From Amia ocellicauda (lineage: Eukaryota > Chordata > Actinopteri > Amiiformes > Amiidae): a stretch of 64,000 nucleotides of DNA. Shown here piece after piece: positions 29,249-41,748 of this stretch (within the stretch, counting starts at the first letter, position 1; each line of letters opens with the position of its first letter). The position numbers were made by a program, and so were the translations under genes. Location: positions 1 through 64,000 of the forward strand of contig NW_027102662.1 of NCBI RefSeq assembly GCF_036373705.1, read 5' to 3'. Under the pieces are notes generated by a model. The model was given only the letters and a program-made list of their open reading frames with translations. It was not told the origin of the DNA and made no database searches.

Positions 29249-29930
29249 CCTGTTGTTCTTGTTGTTCTTGTTGGTCAACTGTAGAGTGTGAATGGGTCGG
29301 CTCTTCCTGTAGTGGTTGGGGGTCTTTTTTAAATATACATGTAATGGTTTAGTAAATCTAAACCGTTATAAGATCAACAAGTTCTGTTGTCTGTAATGGT
29401 CCCAGGTCTTAACAATGCCAGTTTTGAATAGTGCGTTTATCATATTCACACTGTCTCTGTCTGTCTCTCTCTCTATCTCGCCCAATCATTTTATAAGATT
29501 AACAAGTTCTGTTGTCTGTTATGATCCCAGGTCCTATCAATGCCTGTTTTGCATAGGGTATTTATGTTATCCACACTGTATCTGGCTCTGTCTCTCCCCT
29601 CAAATTTAATTAAAAATAAAATTAAAAAAGAGGGTGTGTGTGTGGGTGTTTGTGTGTATAGGTTAATTGTTTTTGTAAAAAAAAAAAAAAAAAGCTGTGG
29701 TTATATTTTATCTCTCACATAATGTGTTCAGTCGTTTTACTTAAATACATTCTAGGGTCTTAAAGCTCATAAGAGTTAGACTTAAGATAAGGATATGCTT
29801 TTAAGGTATTTTAGCAGTCTCAATCCCTGATGATAAGGAATCGTTTAAAAAATAAAAACAACTGATCACTCAATGCTAAATAGATCACAACACTCAAGGC
29901 TAAATCACTCACACCATGGGGGGCGGGGGT
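29249..29930. other. Left sub-terminal region, present only in unit 3
   Basis: No gene is supported. Just inside the repeat is a TGTTGTTCTTG tract resembling the satellite microsatellite. Then two diverged direct repeats of about 105 bp (29366 and 29491, both starting TTATAAGAT and ending in CTGTCTC-rich sequence), a GT-rich tract near 29633, and an A-run at about 29679-29693. The other units with visible left parts lack this region. Confidence 0.7.
29366..29597 (+). repeat. Two diverged ~105-bp direct repeats
   Basis: Copies at about 29366-29467 and 29491-29597 share AACAAGTTCTGTTGTCTGT, then CCCAGGTC, CAATGCC and TATC...CACACTGT. Function unknown. Confidence 0.7.
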
Positions 29931-30340
29931 GGGCTCAGACAACAGTAGGTATGGCGTGTGGTATCAAAACATTCAGAATACTTTTAACCTATATAATTCA
30001 TAAGCTTTGTAAAGTAAACCCAAATATCTCTTTTGCGGGGATAAACTCTGTTCTGAGTAGTTTGTGACTTGTTTAATACCAAACAAAGCATCGCTATTAA
30101 AAAAAAAAAAAAAAAATCACTGTAAAAGCGCTAGTTATTTTAGATCTTTATGGTTATTTTCTTGGCTCAGGTTGTTTTTTAGCGCTTATAAAGGCCTAAA
30201 ATATTCTTAGTGGTTGTTGACTATAGGTCTTGATGCTTAAAAATGTTTTTTTGAGAGACCAAAAGGTTCTAATAAAAGTTTAGAGTAGAGAGGAGAGAGA
30301 TCGTCTCCATCTTGGTTTCTATTTGAAATTTGATGCAGTG
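29931..30340 (+). promoter_or_regulatory. Left non-coding region with early promoter, unit 3
   Basis: Matches 11749-12150. TATAAA at 30187-30192 lies in GCTTATAAAGGCC. An A-run of about 17 bases near 30100 varies in length between units. Confidence 0.5.
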
Positions 30341-31954
30341 TCATTTTATTGGTTGGTTTTGATATGTTAATTGGTAACAGGGCGGCACAAAGGCCAGACC
30401 AGAACAATGCCTTACAAGAAGATCCGGCATGTGGACATCAGTATAAGTATGAAGGTCTGGTCTTCAGCTCGACAGACTCATACTGACCTTTCGATTTAAG
30501 ACTAAAGATCAACAGTGTCCGGAAACAACATCTGCGACTTCGATTTAAACGAGTTTTTTGGTAAGTCTTCAGATTATTTTCACTGACTCAGAGCGTGTTG
30601 TGTGCATGTATTGTAAATAAGGCTATAACATCTGTTTTAAGTTCTGTAAAATTATTTTTCAGCCAGTCAACAGGAGTTAATTCCCAACGCTGAGGAGATC
30701 ATCTGGAACAACAACGGTAAGATTTTTGTGTTTGCGCTCATGGGTTCTTATGTATGGGTGTGTGTGGTTTTGAAGCGGCTCATTAGAGTTATGAAAACGT
30801 TTTAATACATATTAATGCCGGTCTCTTTAATTACACAGAAACTATCGAAAGGCCTGTGATTAATGTCTCCGAGGATCGACCAAGAGAAGTGGTTGTCCCT
30901 AGACAGGCTGTCTGCCGACCGGGTAAGAACTAAACCCCTGTTTGTTTGTATAACGTTTCTGTAAGATGTTTGAGTCCAGTTTTGTTAATTTTAAAAAATT
31001 ATCCTGTCTAACAGTATTAAGAAACGTGGTTCGAGACAACGAAAGGCCTTCCACATCAAGGGCTTGTTTCGTTTTACCTTCGAGAACCGTAACCTTTCAA
31101 GAATCTGAAAGGCCGTCAGCCCCGGTATCTGATAGCTGTGAGTATATATCTGCAGCCTGTAAGAGGTTAAAGCTTTTTATAAAGCGGTGTGGTTAAAGGT
31201 TAAACATGTCTCTTACCTTCACAGCGGTGCAAAAAGCTAAACCAGCCGAAAAACTTAAGAAACGATTATTCTGTGGAGGTAAGTAAGATCTTTCAAACTT
31301 TAATGTTTTTAAAAGGGCTTTGTTTGCCCGTTGAGGGCTAATATTTAAGCGATGGGTGCCCGTTTCCTGTAGGGCGGGGGGTTCTGGGAAAGATCTTTAG
31401 AAGTCCGGACAGGTCTAGGCTTGTTTCTGGGGAACGTGTTTAGAAATGACCGATTGCCGTACCGTCTGGTTAGGAAGTAAAGCCGTCCGAAAGGGTTTAG
31501 TAAGTTGTTTGGCTTATCTCCCGCTATTATACTTCTGTTTTAAAGTGGTTGTAGGAAAAGGCTTGAAGGTGTTCATTGTATTTAATATTTAAACAGATCG
31601 TGAAAACGTTTGTGAAACAGGAAGTCCCGGGATCAGGAAGCGTTTACACTTGGAAGGTTCGTTTAAAAATGAAATGTTGTTGTGTGTGTGTGTGTTTTAT
31701 TAACAATATTACAGTTTTTAAAGAAACATTTAAGAAACAGTTTATTTACAGTGGCTTCTCTGTTTTACATTTATTATCAAGTCCTAATAAATATATTGTC
31801 TGTAAATAATAAGGCGTTGTAGTGAATGTCTAAGGCTATTTTCAAAGGTCTAAAAAAGCTAAAGGTTTTGAATGTCCTGGACATGTTGTTTTAAGTTTGA
31901 TTTCTGTCGCCGTTTAAAGATGTAAATGTAATGTATATTTTTATTCTTCCCAAG
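30340..31954 (+). other. Early region: short exon-like segments, unit 3
   Basis: Same series of short open segments with GTAAG-type donors and pyrimidine-AG acceptors as in unit 2, ending before the Pro/Ser-rich exon at 31955. Confidence 0.45.
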
Positions 31955-32556
31955 ACTCTTGGGATAGTCATTCTGTGGATGAGCTATTGAGGACAATTAC
32001 CCCGTCTAAGTGGGATCAAACATCTTTCCCGGTGAGATCACCGAGAGGATCCCCCACGGTGGTCTTGGAGACCCCCCAACATCTACTCAGGCCACAGCCT
32101 TCTGGGGGTAATTCAACACCCCAGATTCAGCCCGCCGCATTGTCGGGCGGAACAAATACAGGCATCCAACAACCTCAGGGGTCGCCGTCAGTCAGGGCGG
32201 TCACACCACCCAACGACGGCCTGGTTTCAACATCGTCCCCCCAGACCCGTTTCTTGGCTACAGAAACGCGGAACAGTACCCCGCGCTTGGCCAGGGTGTC
32301 ACCGCAAAGGCCTTCTTGGTCTCCGTCCATGAGTATACGCTCGCTCCCTGCCTCCTTCGACCGAGATTTACCGGAGCGACCATCCTTTGAAGCTGAGCCA
32401 GGCCACCAGCCCCCGGAGCTACTTCCTGAAAGTCGCCATGAGTTGCTACATACTTTGTTACAAAATCAAAGACTTGTGTTAGTGGGGCAAAACCTGGTGA
32501 TAGAGAGCCAAAACACCCTTATTAATACCCTTACTAACGAATTGTACCGTATTTAA
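31955..32556 (+). CDS. Pro/Ser-rich terminal exon (unit 3)
   Basis: Open copy of the exon at 13762-14363, with the same acceptor-like left edge and helical C-terminus ending NELYRI. Confidence 0.5.
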
Positions 32557-32739
32557 TGTTTTAATAGACACAAAACGCCTTACTATTGTGGGTTGTTGGA
32601 AAAATAAAAAATAAATTAAAAAATGTCCTGACTTGGTAAAAGAACTCACAAACTAAAGGATTATGAACAAGCTAGGGCCCCAAAAAGACCTTCCCGAGAG
32701 AACATCCCCGGCCCTGTTGTGAACTCCTCTGATGTCCCA

Positions 32740-33523
32740 ATGAACCTGGAACTATTACAAATGATAAATGATTTAAATAACCCCCAATTACCACCGATAG
32801 AATGTGAATTAACAGACTTACCGGTGAACCCCGACCTGTTACAGATGGTCAATGATCTAAATAACCACCTCCCACCGGTAGCGCTTATAGAGGTTCACCC
32901 CCTAGTTCACCCCGATTTGTTTGAAATGGTGGAGGCTTTGGAGGAGCTACCCCAACCAAATTCTGCCCCTTTTATAAATGATTTGAGACAATTAGAACAC
33001 AGGATGGCGGCAGAAGCAGCCATCACTATAGAGGAGGGTCTTGGATATCTTTGAAGGACTTTTACAGGCTTTAAATGAGCCTCCTCAAAAAGGGGGTTTT
33101 GTAGATGTCAGCAGTGGGGGTGTTCGGAATGTGGAGGGTTCTGAGACTGATAAGGCTGTGGAGGACATGCTCTGTGAGAATGTAGGGGGTGAAGGCTTTG
33201 TTCAAAATGATGATGTGTCCAAGAGTACCAGTGATCCCGTGATTATAGATAGACCGGCCTATAACAATTTTGAAATGATTCAGCGTTTTAATTTTGCAGA
33301 ACTTTTAAATTGTGACAATTATGCAGAAATATTTGTCAACATACACGAGGCCTTGCAGAAAATGCTTGAACAGGTTGCTGAAAGGGTCAGACCTCGAGAT
33401 GTTGTACAGTTAGAACTCAGAGGGGATGATTTGTTTAGCAACCTATCTGTAATGCTGAGTGGAGATAATTTAGACGTCTGGCTAAAATCGAAGCGTTATT
33501 GCAAAGTAACGCAGCCATCATAG
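32740..33523 (+). pseudogene. Internal-repeat protein, broken copy (unit 3)
   Basis: All three N-terminal repeats (LLQM/LFEM type) and the C-terminal helical part are recognisable. Broken once. Confidence 0.55.
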
Positions 33524-33546
33524 CTGATGAAAGTCTGTCTCTGGTA

Positions 33547-36500
33547 ATGAATGTGGTTCGTAACCCTGAGGGTGGGGCGCTTAGAAGACTGTCGAAATGC
33601 TTGAAGAACGACATAATTAGGACCAAGCTCAGGCAATTAGTGGTGAGTTCCAGTGGGGACAATAAGCTCTGTTTTGCTTACAGTTTAATAAAACTACTCA
33701 CCCCCGACATGCCTGAACCCCAAGCTCTGCAAGAAGCTTTAATGCTTCATCAGAGGGCCGGCTTAAACTCTCAACAGATGGTTGCCTTTTCAGACATCAT
33801 CAAGTTTGAGGAGTTGTTGTCTTTAAAAATTGTTGTGTGGTACCGTTGTGAGGTAAAGGAAGTATTTGTGAAATTTCAGACACATCCTGAAACCCATACA
33901 CAGACACTGTTTCTCTTCCTAAGTGATAGTCATTACTTTGGAATAAAGAGTTTGACGGCTTTTTTGGGTTGTTCGTATGTTTGTCATTGGTGTTATAAGG
34001 CCTTCAATGATAAGCTTAAGCACCGCTGTGACGGTTACTGTAACGTCTGTTTCAATCCGCAATGTCGTAAGGGTTTGGCCCCTACCATCCGATGTAAAGA
34101 TTGCTTAAGGATTTGTCTCTCAGCGTTCTGTTTTTCCGAGCATAAGGTACAGAGGGCCGCTGCTGAGGGGGTTAAAAAACGGAGTTATTGTGATCAAACT
34201 AAATATTGCCCGCAGTGTTGCCTCCAGTACCGTTTTCATGAGGTTAAACCACACAAATGTCTGGAGCCGAGATGCAGGATCTGTAATGCTGATTTAACCC
34301 CGGGGTCCGAACACCAGTGCTTTATTCAGCCGGTTAAAAAGGAGCCGCCGCACAACCGGTATGTCTTTTTTGCTTTTGAATGCCGGCAAGAAAACGGGGT
34401 CCACGTTGCTAATTATATACTCTGTATTGACATGTTGGATAGTGAGTGGTCAGCTAGCGGTGAGAGTTGTGTCAGGGATTTCTTTACGCGGTATCGCGGT
34501 CCAAAATACCTCAATTACACATTTATTGCCCACAATGCTAAGGGTTATGATTCTTACATTTTGATGAAGTATCTGGTGGAAAATGGGGTGACCCCAAAAA
34601 TAATAGCTCAGGGTAGCAAGATCATGTGTTTCACCGACGAAGCTTTCAACTAACGTTACATAGACTCGTTAAATTTCATCCCCATGAAATTGAGCGCTTT
34701 GCCTAAGGCTCTGGGTTTTGAGGCTCAGAAGAAAGGTTGGTTCTGCCATTTTTTTAATACTATGGACACTCAAAATTATCGAGGGTCCTACCTGCCCGCC
34801 ACTTATTATGGGGTTGATACTATGATGTCTCATGAGAGGGAGGAATTCTTTAAATGGTACAATACGGTTAAGGGAGGTGTTTTTGATGACCGAGAAGAGA
34901 TGGCTGCTTATTGTAAAAATGATGTGGTGATCCTTAAAGAAGCCTGTGTGCGTTTCCGCGCCGAGGTTATCAACACATCGGGTCTCGACCCTTTGCAAAG
35001 TGTGACCATAGCGTCTCTCTGCATGAAAATGTATCGGTCCAATTTCTTGCAGAAAAACACTATAGCGGTCACCACTTCTGACAACTATCGTGCTAGACAA
35101 AAGAACTTTTCGACTGTCTCCATACAGTGGCTGGAATACCTGAGTGCCCGGGATAACATCTTCATCAGACATGCTTTAAATCAAGGGGAAGTCAAAATGG
35201 GGCCTTACTACTTAGACGGTTTTAGCGACGTGTCCGGGCGGCGTACCGCTTATGAGTTTGCAGGTTGTATTTACCATGGCTGTCCTCAGTGCTTCGACCC
35301 AAACACCTTTAACCCCGTAACACAAAAACTCTGCAGTGATATGTACTATGATTTCCAGGAACGAATTGAAACTTTAAAAAACACCTATGGTTTGAACGTG
35401 CTGGTGATTTGGGAACACGAGTGGACGACCCTGAAGCAACAGGATGCGGGGGTACAACGGTTTATGGAAACCTTGGACTTTTCTGAACGTCTTGAGCCCC
35501 GGGATGCGTTATTTGGGGGTCGTACCAACGCCCTCTGTTTACATTATGAGGTAAAGGAGGGTGAGAGAGTAGATTACTATGATTTCACCAGTCTGTACCC
35601 TTATGTCAACAAGACCAAAATGTACCCGGTGGGGCGTCCAACCATTGTTTATCGTGACTTTCTCGAAATCGGACATTACTTTGGTTTGATCAAAGTCACC
35701 ATGTACCCTCCTCGCGAGCTGTTCTTACCCGTGTTGCCTTACAGGTGTTCGGGAAAATTGATGTTCCCTCTGTGTAGAACGTGTGTGGAAACTGAAAATC
35801 AAACTACCTCTTGTCTGCACAGTGATGAAGAGAGAGCGCTGACGGGTGTCTGGTGTAGCATTGAGCTTGACAAGGCGGTGGAGAAAGGTTACAGAGTCGG
35901 TAAGGTGTATGAGGTTTGGCATTTTTCTGAAAAATCTGATACTCTTTTTGCTGATTACATTATGACCCATCTGAAAGGGAAACAGGAGGCATCGGGCTAT
36001 CCCTCATGGTGTGTTGACTCCGCGGCCAAAGAGCGATACGTTTAGCAATATTTTGAAAAGGAAGGGATCCGTCTAGAGCTGGGGAACATAACTGTAAACC
36101 CCGCCAAGAGACAAATGTCCAAACTGATTTTAAACAGTCTGTGGGGTAAGTTTGGGGAAAGAAATTACCGTCTAAACACAACCTTGATTAAAACCCCTGA
36201 ACTGTTCATAGAATTTATGTTTTCCAAACAACATGCAGTATCACACTTTCAATTCTTAAATGACCACGTGGCACAGGTCCAGTGGAGGGCCCCTAAAGAT
36301 TTCCCCACCAAACAGGGGAACGTTAATGTTTTCATAGCGGTTTTTACCACGGCTTACGCCCGGCTTGAACTGTACAACTTAATGGATCAGTTGCAGGAAC
36401 GCACGCTCTATCATGATACTGACTCTGTAATCTTTGTCACCAGGCCAGGGGATTGGGTCCCTCCCCTCGGGGACTACCTTGGGGAGTTAACGAGCGAACT

Positions 36501-36837
36501 AGATCCTCAGGACCACATAGTGGAGTTTGTTTCAGGGGGTCCTAAGACTTACGCATACAGAACGGCTGCGGGTAAGACCTGTATGAAAGTTAAGGGTTTC
36601 ACTCTGAACCATTGTAACAACAAGCTCATTAACATCAAGTCTCTGACGACCCTGGTAGAAAGTTTTGTAACCGAGAAAGACGCGCCTCCTCGTGAGATTA
36701 TTACAGCCGGAAATCAGATCTATCGCAATAAAAAGGGGTACACGTTGGAAAATAGATCACTAAACAAACGGTTCAGGGTGGTGTACAATAAAAGAGTGTT
36801 GAAGACTGATTATACCACTCTGCCTTATGGATATTAG
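33547..36837 (+). pseudogene. DNA polymerase B, broken copy (unit 3)
   Basis: All motif regions are present: Cys/His zone, exonuclease motifs (AHNAKGYDSYIL, YCKNDVVIL), DFTSLYPYV, LNSLWGKFGE and YHDTDSVIF. Broken, with about two or three breaks, but the polymerase part is among the longest open pieces in the window. Confidence 0.9.
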
Positions 36838-37498
36838 CGGTGGTTTTGAAAACAGACTTCAACACCCTTTCTCCTGTATTATAGCCGGTCCCTCCAATTC
36901 GGGGAAGAGCTATCTTATAAAGAACATCATAGAAGATGTGGACGCAACCGTGTCCCAAGCTCTTGACAACATAGTGTGGTGTTTCTCTTGCTGGCAACCT
37001 CTCTACGATGATTTGGCTTCGAAAAAAAATAATCTGAAATTTGTGCAAGGTCTCCCCGCCTCGTTGTGTGACGATGACTTGTTCCCGCCCGGTAATACTA
37101 ACCTAGTGATCCTTGATGACCTGATGGAGCAGGCCGGTGACAACAGTGAAGTGGAAAAAGCTTTCACAAAGTACACTCATCATAGGAATTTAAGTATTAT
37201 TTATTTAGTTCAAAATCTATTTTTTCAAGGTAAAAAAAGCCGCACTATTAATTTATATGCCAATTATATAATTCTTTTTAAAAACCCCAGAGATAAACTA
37301 CAGGTCACCGTCTTGGCTCGTCAAATGTACCCTAACCAGACCAAGTTCTTTTTGGAGGCATTTGAGGATGCCACCAAAAAACCCTACGGGTACTTGATTG
37401 CGGAATTAAATGCACAAACCCCAGAAGACTTTCCCCTAAGAACAGGTTTGTGCCCGCACGATTGGCCGGCAGTCTATGTGCTAAAGAAAAGGAAATAA
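36827..37498 (+). CDS. Packaging ATPase, FtsK/HerA type (223 aa)
   Basis: An open 223-residue frame; the product would drive genome packaging into the capsid. Walker A is GPSNSGKS at residues 21-28, and Walker B is NLVILDD at about 92-98. A downstream segment, YLVQNLFFQGKKSRTINLYA, with FKNPRDK behind it, is typical of the Polinton/A32-like group. The ATG lies in the last codons of the polymerase gene (11-base overlap in another frame), so the two are probably co-transcribed. The pX-like gene follows after 6 bases. Confidence 0.9.
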   Translation: MDISGGFENRLQHPFSCIIAGPSNSGKSYLIKNIIEDVDATVSQALDNIVWCFSCWQPLYDDLASKKNNLKFVQGLPASLCDDDLFPPGNTNLVILDDLMEQAGDNSEVEKAFTKYTHHRNLSIIYLVQNLFFQGKKSRTINLYANYIILFKNPRDKLQVTVLARQMYPNQTKFFLEAFEDATKKPYGYLIAELNAQTPEDFPLRTGLCPHDWPAVYVLKKRK

Positions 37499-37504
37499 AT
37501 AAGA

Positions 37505-37840
37505 ATGTCTGTTCGGATTAAAAGAAATCTGCCGCTTTTGCAAATGTTATTTGAGAGGAGCCCGCGCCATAGGAAAGCTGTGCTGGCAGGGGCCCCCTCG
37601 GATTTGATCGAGACCCTGTGTGAAATAGCTTTTAACATCTTACGCGGTAATATACCCCTAACCCCTTCTCAACATTCTAAACTCAAAAAACAAAAAGCGG
37701 TTATCAAGATCATCGCTAATAAGAAGTATTCTATTAAAAGAAAAAGAAAGAAGATTAATCAAACCGGGGGTTTTATAGGACCGCTGTTGAGCATAGCCGT
37801 GCCTTTCCTAACCAGTCTTCTAGCTTCCAGAGTGGGTTAA
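37505..37840 (+). CDS. pX-like small basic virion protein (unit 3)
   Basis: Open 111-residue copy, with KRKRKK and GGFIGPLL both present. Confidence 0.72.
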   Translation: MSVRIKRNLPLLQMLFERSPRHRKAVLAGAPSDLIETLCEIAFNILRGNIPLTPSQHSKLKKQKAVIKIIANKKYSIKRKRKKINQTGGFIGPLLSIAVPFLTSLLASRVG

Positions 37841-37842
37841 TA

Positions 37843-38421
37843 ATGGAATATGCTCAGAAAATGTTTTTGATCCCTCAGGAGCAGCTTGAGAAACTGAGAA
37901 AAAATGTTGTCGGGCCAGAGCCCATTAGACAAACGGCCGAAAACAACCTGGACTCTGAAATGAAAGCTATACAGGCCAGGGCCGATTTAAATCAGTATTC
38001 CAAAGCCCAGTTGTATACCAACACGTTACAGCGCTACCTCCGTCTGGTTAGACAGGGTGAAAAAGATCAAAACATTTTAACTTTAACCATGGCCTCTCAA
38101 GAAAATGGTTCTGGGGCTGATGCGGGGGGAACGGTTGATAAAGATGTTGCGGTGATCAAAGGTTCACACATGTTTGATTTGTTGAAGAGTGTCACTAGCA
38201 CTAATAAGGTACCCGATAGTCGCCGACCTGTAGGCTGGAATGCTTTCCTACAGGCGATGGCCTGTCTGAACATGCCCCAATCAACAGTTCCTAACCAGGA
38301 AACGCGACAAAAAATCCGTCTGTGTAAAGAGGTGGAGCCTGATCTGACTCCGATATCTCATTACTCTGACCATGCTGAGCGACCATCCTCAGGATCTATC
38401 CATTGTTGGGAAGCTTATTAA
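37843..38421 (+). CDS. 247-aa-type Polinton protein, shorter form (192 aa)
   Basis: An open frame with the same N- and C-termini as unit 1 but only 192 residues. Whether such a form could work is unknown. Confidence 0.55.
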   Translation: MEYAQKMFLIPQEQLEKLRKNVVGPEPIRQTAENNLDSEMKAIQARADLNQYSKAQLYTNTLQRYLRLVRQGEKDQNILTLTMASQENGSGADAGGTVDKDVAVIKGSHMFDLLKSVTSTNKVPDSRRPVGWNAFLQAMACLNMPQSTVPNQETRQKIRLCKEVEPDLTPISHYSDHAERPSSGSIHCWEAY

Positions 38422-38600
38422 TCTCATGTTTTTATTTGTCTCCCCTGTAAATAATGACCCGACAAACAATTTTTTATTTTTATTTTTTATTTTTCAAATG
38501 TTGTACATTTATTTATACCATAACCCCTGCTTTGTATAAGAATTGTGTTGAATAAAAACAAAACTAATGATTCAAAGGCTGTTTTCATTATTTTTTCACC
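38422..38600. terminator. Convergent poly(A) region, unit 3
   Basis: As in unit 1, with + strand AATAAA near 38550 and T-rich runs for the opposite strand. Confidence 0.55.
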
Positions 38601-39173
38601 TTAACACGCATGACATCTTTTAAAATCCTCACAAGAACACCCCATCTGTATACACGGCTGGCTAGGGTCGTAAGTCATTGTGTTATAAGGGGGGGTCCAC
38701 AGTGTCCTGACAAACTCTGCCACTTTTTTATCATTTTGGCCTAAATCCTCACTGTACAAGGCCATAATATCGGGGTATGACCTTCCTTTAGATCTATGAT
38801 ATAAGTAAAACACACAGTGTTGACCACAAGTGAAGGTCTGAAGACTTTGTACTTGACGACCGCTGTAAATGGTTTCTTGACAGTTGTTGAGCAGAAAGTT
38901 ATTGATCTTCCGAGGGAAAGGTCTGAAATCCGGGGGGTTTGCATAGGAATCAAAAAATTCACCACGGTGGTCCTCCCTTAGATAAATAGCCAGCCAATGT
39001 TCTCCGGGCATATTTTTAGGGTGTGTGTTGATTATGTACATTGCAGGTAAATTCTTGATCTTAAATTTAGGCAGCTGATCGCAGGTGTAGACTCCTTGAA
39101 ACAGTTTCCGTGAGCTGGCCAGGGCATTCATGATGTGGTTGAGCTCTCTGGTGTTCATTTTAATAATAATCAT
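38601..39173 (-). CDS. Adenain-like cysteine protease (unit 3)
   Basis: Open 190-residue copy with the complete catalytic set (His59, Asp75, Gln109, Cys116). Confidence 0.9.
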   Translation of the reverse strand: MIIIKMNTRELNHIMNALASSRKLFQGVYTCDQLPKFKIKNLPAMYIINTHPKNMPGEHWLAIYLREDHRGEFFDSYANPPDFRPFPRKINNFLLNNCQETIYSGRQVQSLQTFTCGQHCVFYLYHRSKGRSYPDIMALYSEDLGQNDKKVAEFVRTLWTPPYNTMTYDPSQPCIQMGCSCEDFKRCHAC

Positions 39174-40475
39174 ACATAACGTTTCTCCTCTGATTCACCT
39201 CAATAATGTTGTCAAACACTGCATACACGACCATATTTACAGTGCGTGGTAGAGGCTGCTTGAAACGCATCTCCAAACGCATATTGCCCGTCTTCATCTG
39301 TGAAAAATGTTGTCCACACTCTTCGTCAGGGGTCAGGTTGAAACCGTACAGGGTGTAACCGCTGCAGTATTCCCGGCGATCGATCAGCCGGGAGTTTGAT
39401 CCTTGAGATGGCGACCCGTAGCCAGTACTAGACTGTCATATTCACGAACCGCATTGCCGTTTTCAAAGTCAGGTTGAAAAGGTCTGGATGGAACCTGCAC
39501 ACCATCGACGTACAACGCTATAAATTCCGCGTTATAATGTTTAAAGTTAAAGGGGTTCTTGTTGTAAACCCCGGTAAATGCATCATTATCCACGAGACCT
39601 ATAATAACCTGTTTTGGGAGCTGTCCTAGAAACAGATTTTCCTGGTTCATCACCCGTGTCCCTGCGGGGATACTGTGGACTTTCATATAGACTCTTTCGA
39701 TCGGGTACTTGGTGTTTGCCGTCATTAACGCCTGCGCGTGTCCTAGTTTAACCGCCGGGGAGACGGACACTTTTTTCACAAACAGCGAGGCCGATAATAT
39801 GGTCAGTTTATATTTTTCAGTATCAGGGGTCATCAGACAAAAAGCACTTTTACTACGGATCATTTTAATTTTAATGTCTACCCCGTTGAGCATGAGTTTT
39901 TCTTGGAAAAATATGTCTGCATGGATATGCCCCATTAGCTCAAAGGTCCTCCCTTCTGTTGAAAAGGCCGTTCTTTTTTGCAAACCCTTATTGAGTCCCT
40001 CTGGATCCTTGTCGTCCATAGCTTCCGGGATGTCTTTGAAGAAAAGGCCGGGGCTGAACTGTTTGCTTAGGGTCTCCTCACTATAATTAAGTATACACTC
40101 CATCATGGCTCTATAGGGGTAAGTATTGCTGCTTTGACTAATGAGCCGATCTCCCAGGGTCACATCCACCTGTGAAAACATGGTGGCCACCGGGTAATTG
40201 ATGACCCCAGCGTTGGTCGTCTTCTCGATTGCATCGCCATCCTCATCAGTCACTTTACAGTTCATTAAAATAAATGTGTTATTCAAATCAATATAATCCT
40301 CGCCATTGCCAGCTATAAAAAACTCCAGAGGGGCCGTGTCTGAAATTGCAGAAAGAGGGGGAATCTCTACATATATGATCTTATCTATACTCGTTTGAGT
40401 GTATGGAACTGTAAACAGATCCAGTTCTGATTTGACGCATTCTTCCGATAGACTCTTCCGATGGACAAAAGACAT
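39160..40475 (-). pseudogene. Major capsid protein, broken copy (unit 3)
   Basis: Most of the capsid protein reads well, starting MSFVHRKSLSEECV. Broken. Overlaps the protease start as in the other units. Confidence 0.85.
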
Positions 40476-40477
40476 GT

Positions 40478-40968
40478 TTAAAAGATGTATCCTGAGGCTC
40501 TATTTTTCTTTCTTTGAGACTTTCTTTTTGCAGGTTTTTTCTTGTGCTGCTTCCTTCTCCGAGTGTTTCCACGATATGTTGGAGAATGAGAGATTCTTCG
40601 TTTTTTGTTAGCCACGGATCTTTGTCGCCCCCTGGTGGACACATGCTGTTTCTTCTTTTACCCCCCCCTCCTCGCCATTACCATGAGACCCGAACCCTCC
40701 TGATGCTCATGGCTAGCTGGCCGGTTCATAACATTGGTGAACACGTCACTAACAATATTTTTAGCCGCTGATTTCAAGTGGGGTCTGGCTATAGCAAAGC
40801 CTCTCTTAAGCAGGGGTATGGCCATTCTAAAGAGACCACGAAAGAGTCCTCCTAGACCGGCGCCATACATTGTGGGGGCTCCTACAATACCGGGCAAGCC
40901 GTTCCATCTTGCATCTTGTAATAATCCACATAGGCGCTAGGATCTACATAACCCCTCGAGGTAGCCAT
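40478..40968 (-). pseudogene. pVI-like virion protein, broken copy (unit 3)
   Basis: N-terminal part with the MYGAG protease-type site and LFRGLFRM helix recognisable. Broken. Confidence 0.68.
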
Positions 40969-40969
40969 T

Positions 40970-41702
40970 TTAATAATGTACAAACTGTTTCAGGGGTCGA
41001 AAATGTAGTTTGACATTAACTTTACTGAAGCGGAAGGGTACGTTGATATTCTGATCCGATTTTACTTCGATCGTGATGTTGTCAAAGTGGGTATTTGAGA
41101 CTGGTACGTAGTGTGGTTTGTCATAAGTAATTGTGACCATGTCATTGCTTTTACCTTTAATAAGTACATTTCTCAAAAGGGGGACATAACTATCCCCGAC
41201 CCTCTGGTGGGTTATGATATCCGTATACACATAAAGAGTGTAAAAGCCGCCCCACCACTTCTGAGAACCTGCTCTCTGTGTCAGAATAGAACCCAAATAT
41301 ACGCCCCAGTTGGCCGCTGGTTTGAATGCTAATACCTGGTTTTGACACCTTGTACACTCTGTTTTTAATAGGGTTGTAATATAGCTTGATGTTGGGGGTG
41401 CCTTCTGAGAACTGTTTATGCATCTCATCTAATATTTTATCCACATTGTCATAATAACCTCCTTGTATCGTGAATGTCCATTGACTCTTTTTAACATCAT
41501 CAAAAATGGCGAAGGTGGCATCCTTATCTTGTAAAACAGCCCAAGTGTAAGGATACTGTATTTCCGCCAACCCCACTTCCCACGACCCCCTTAGATCTAT
41601 AGATTTTCCAAATTGTACCGTGTAACTGGATATTTCATTTTTAGGATATATATCGAGAGAGGCATTACTGGGTAGAGTCACGTAGAAGCCTCCTGATTCC
41701 AT
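40970..41702 (-). pseudogene. Penton-like minor capsid protein, broken copy (unit 3)
   Basis: As at 4680-5412. Broken. Confidence 0.72.
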
Positions 41703-41748
41703 CTTGAGAATCGAAAGTAATGCCCCCAACACACCCGCGGGCTAGTTG

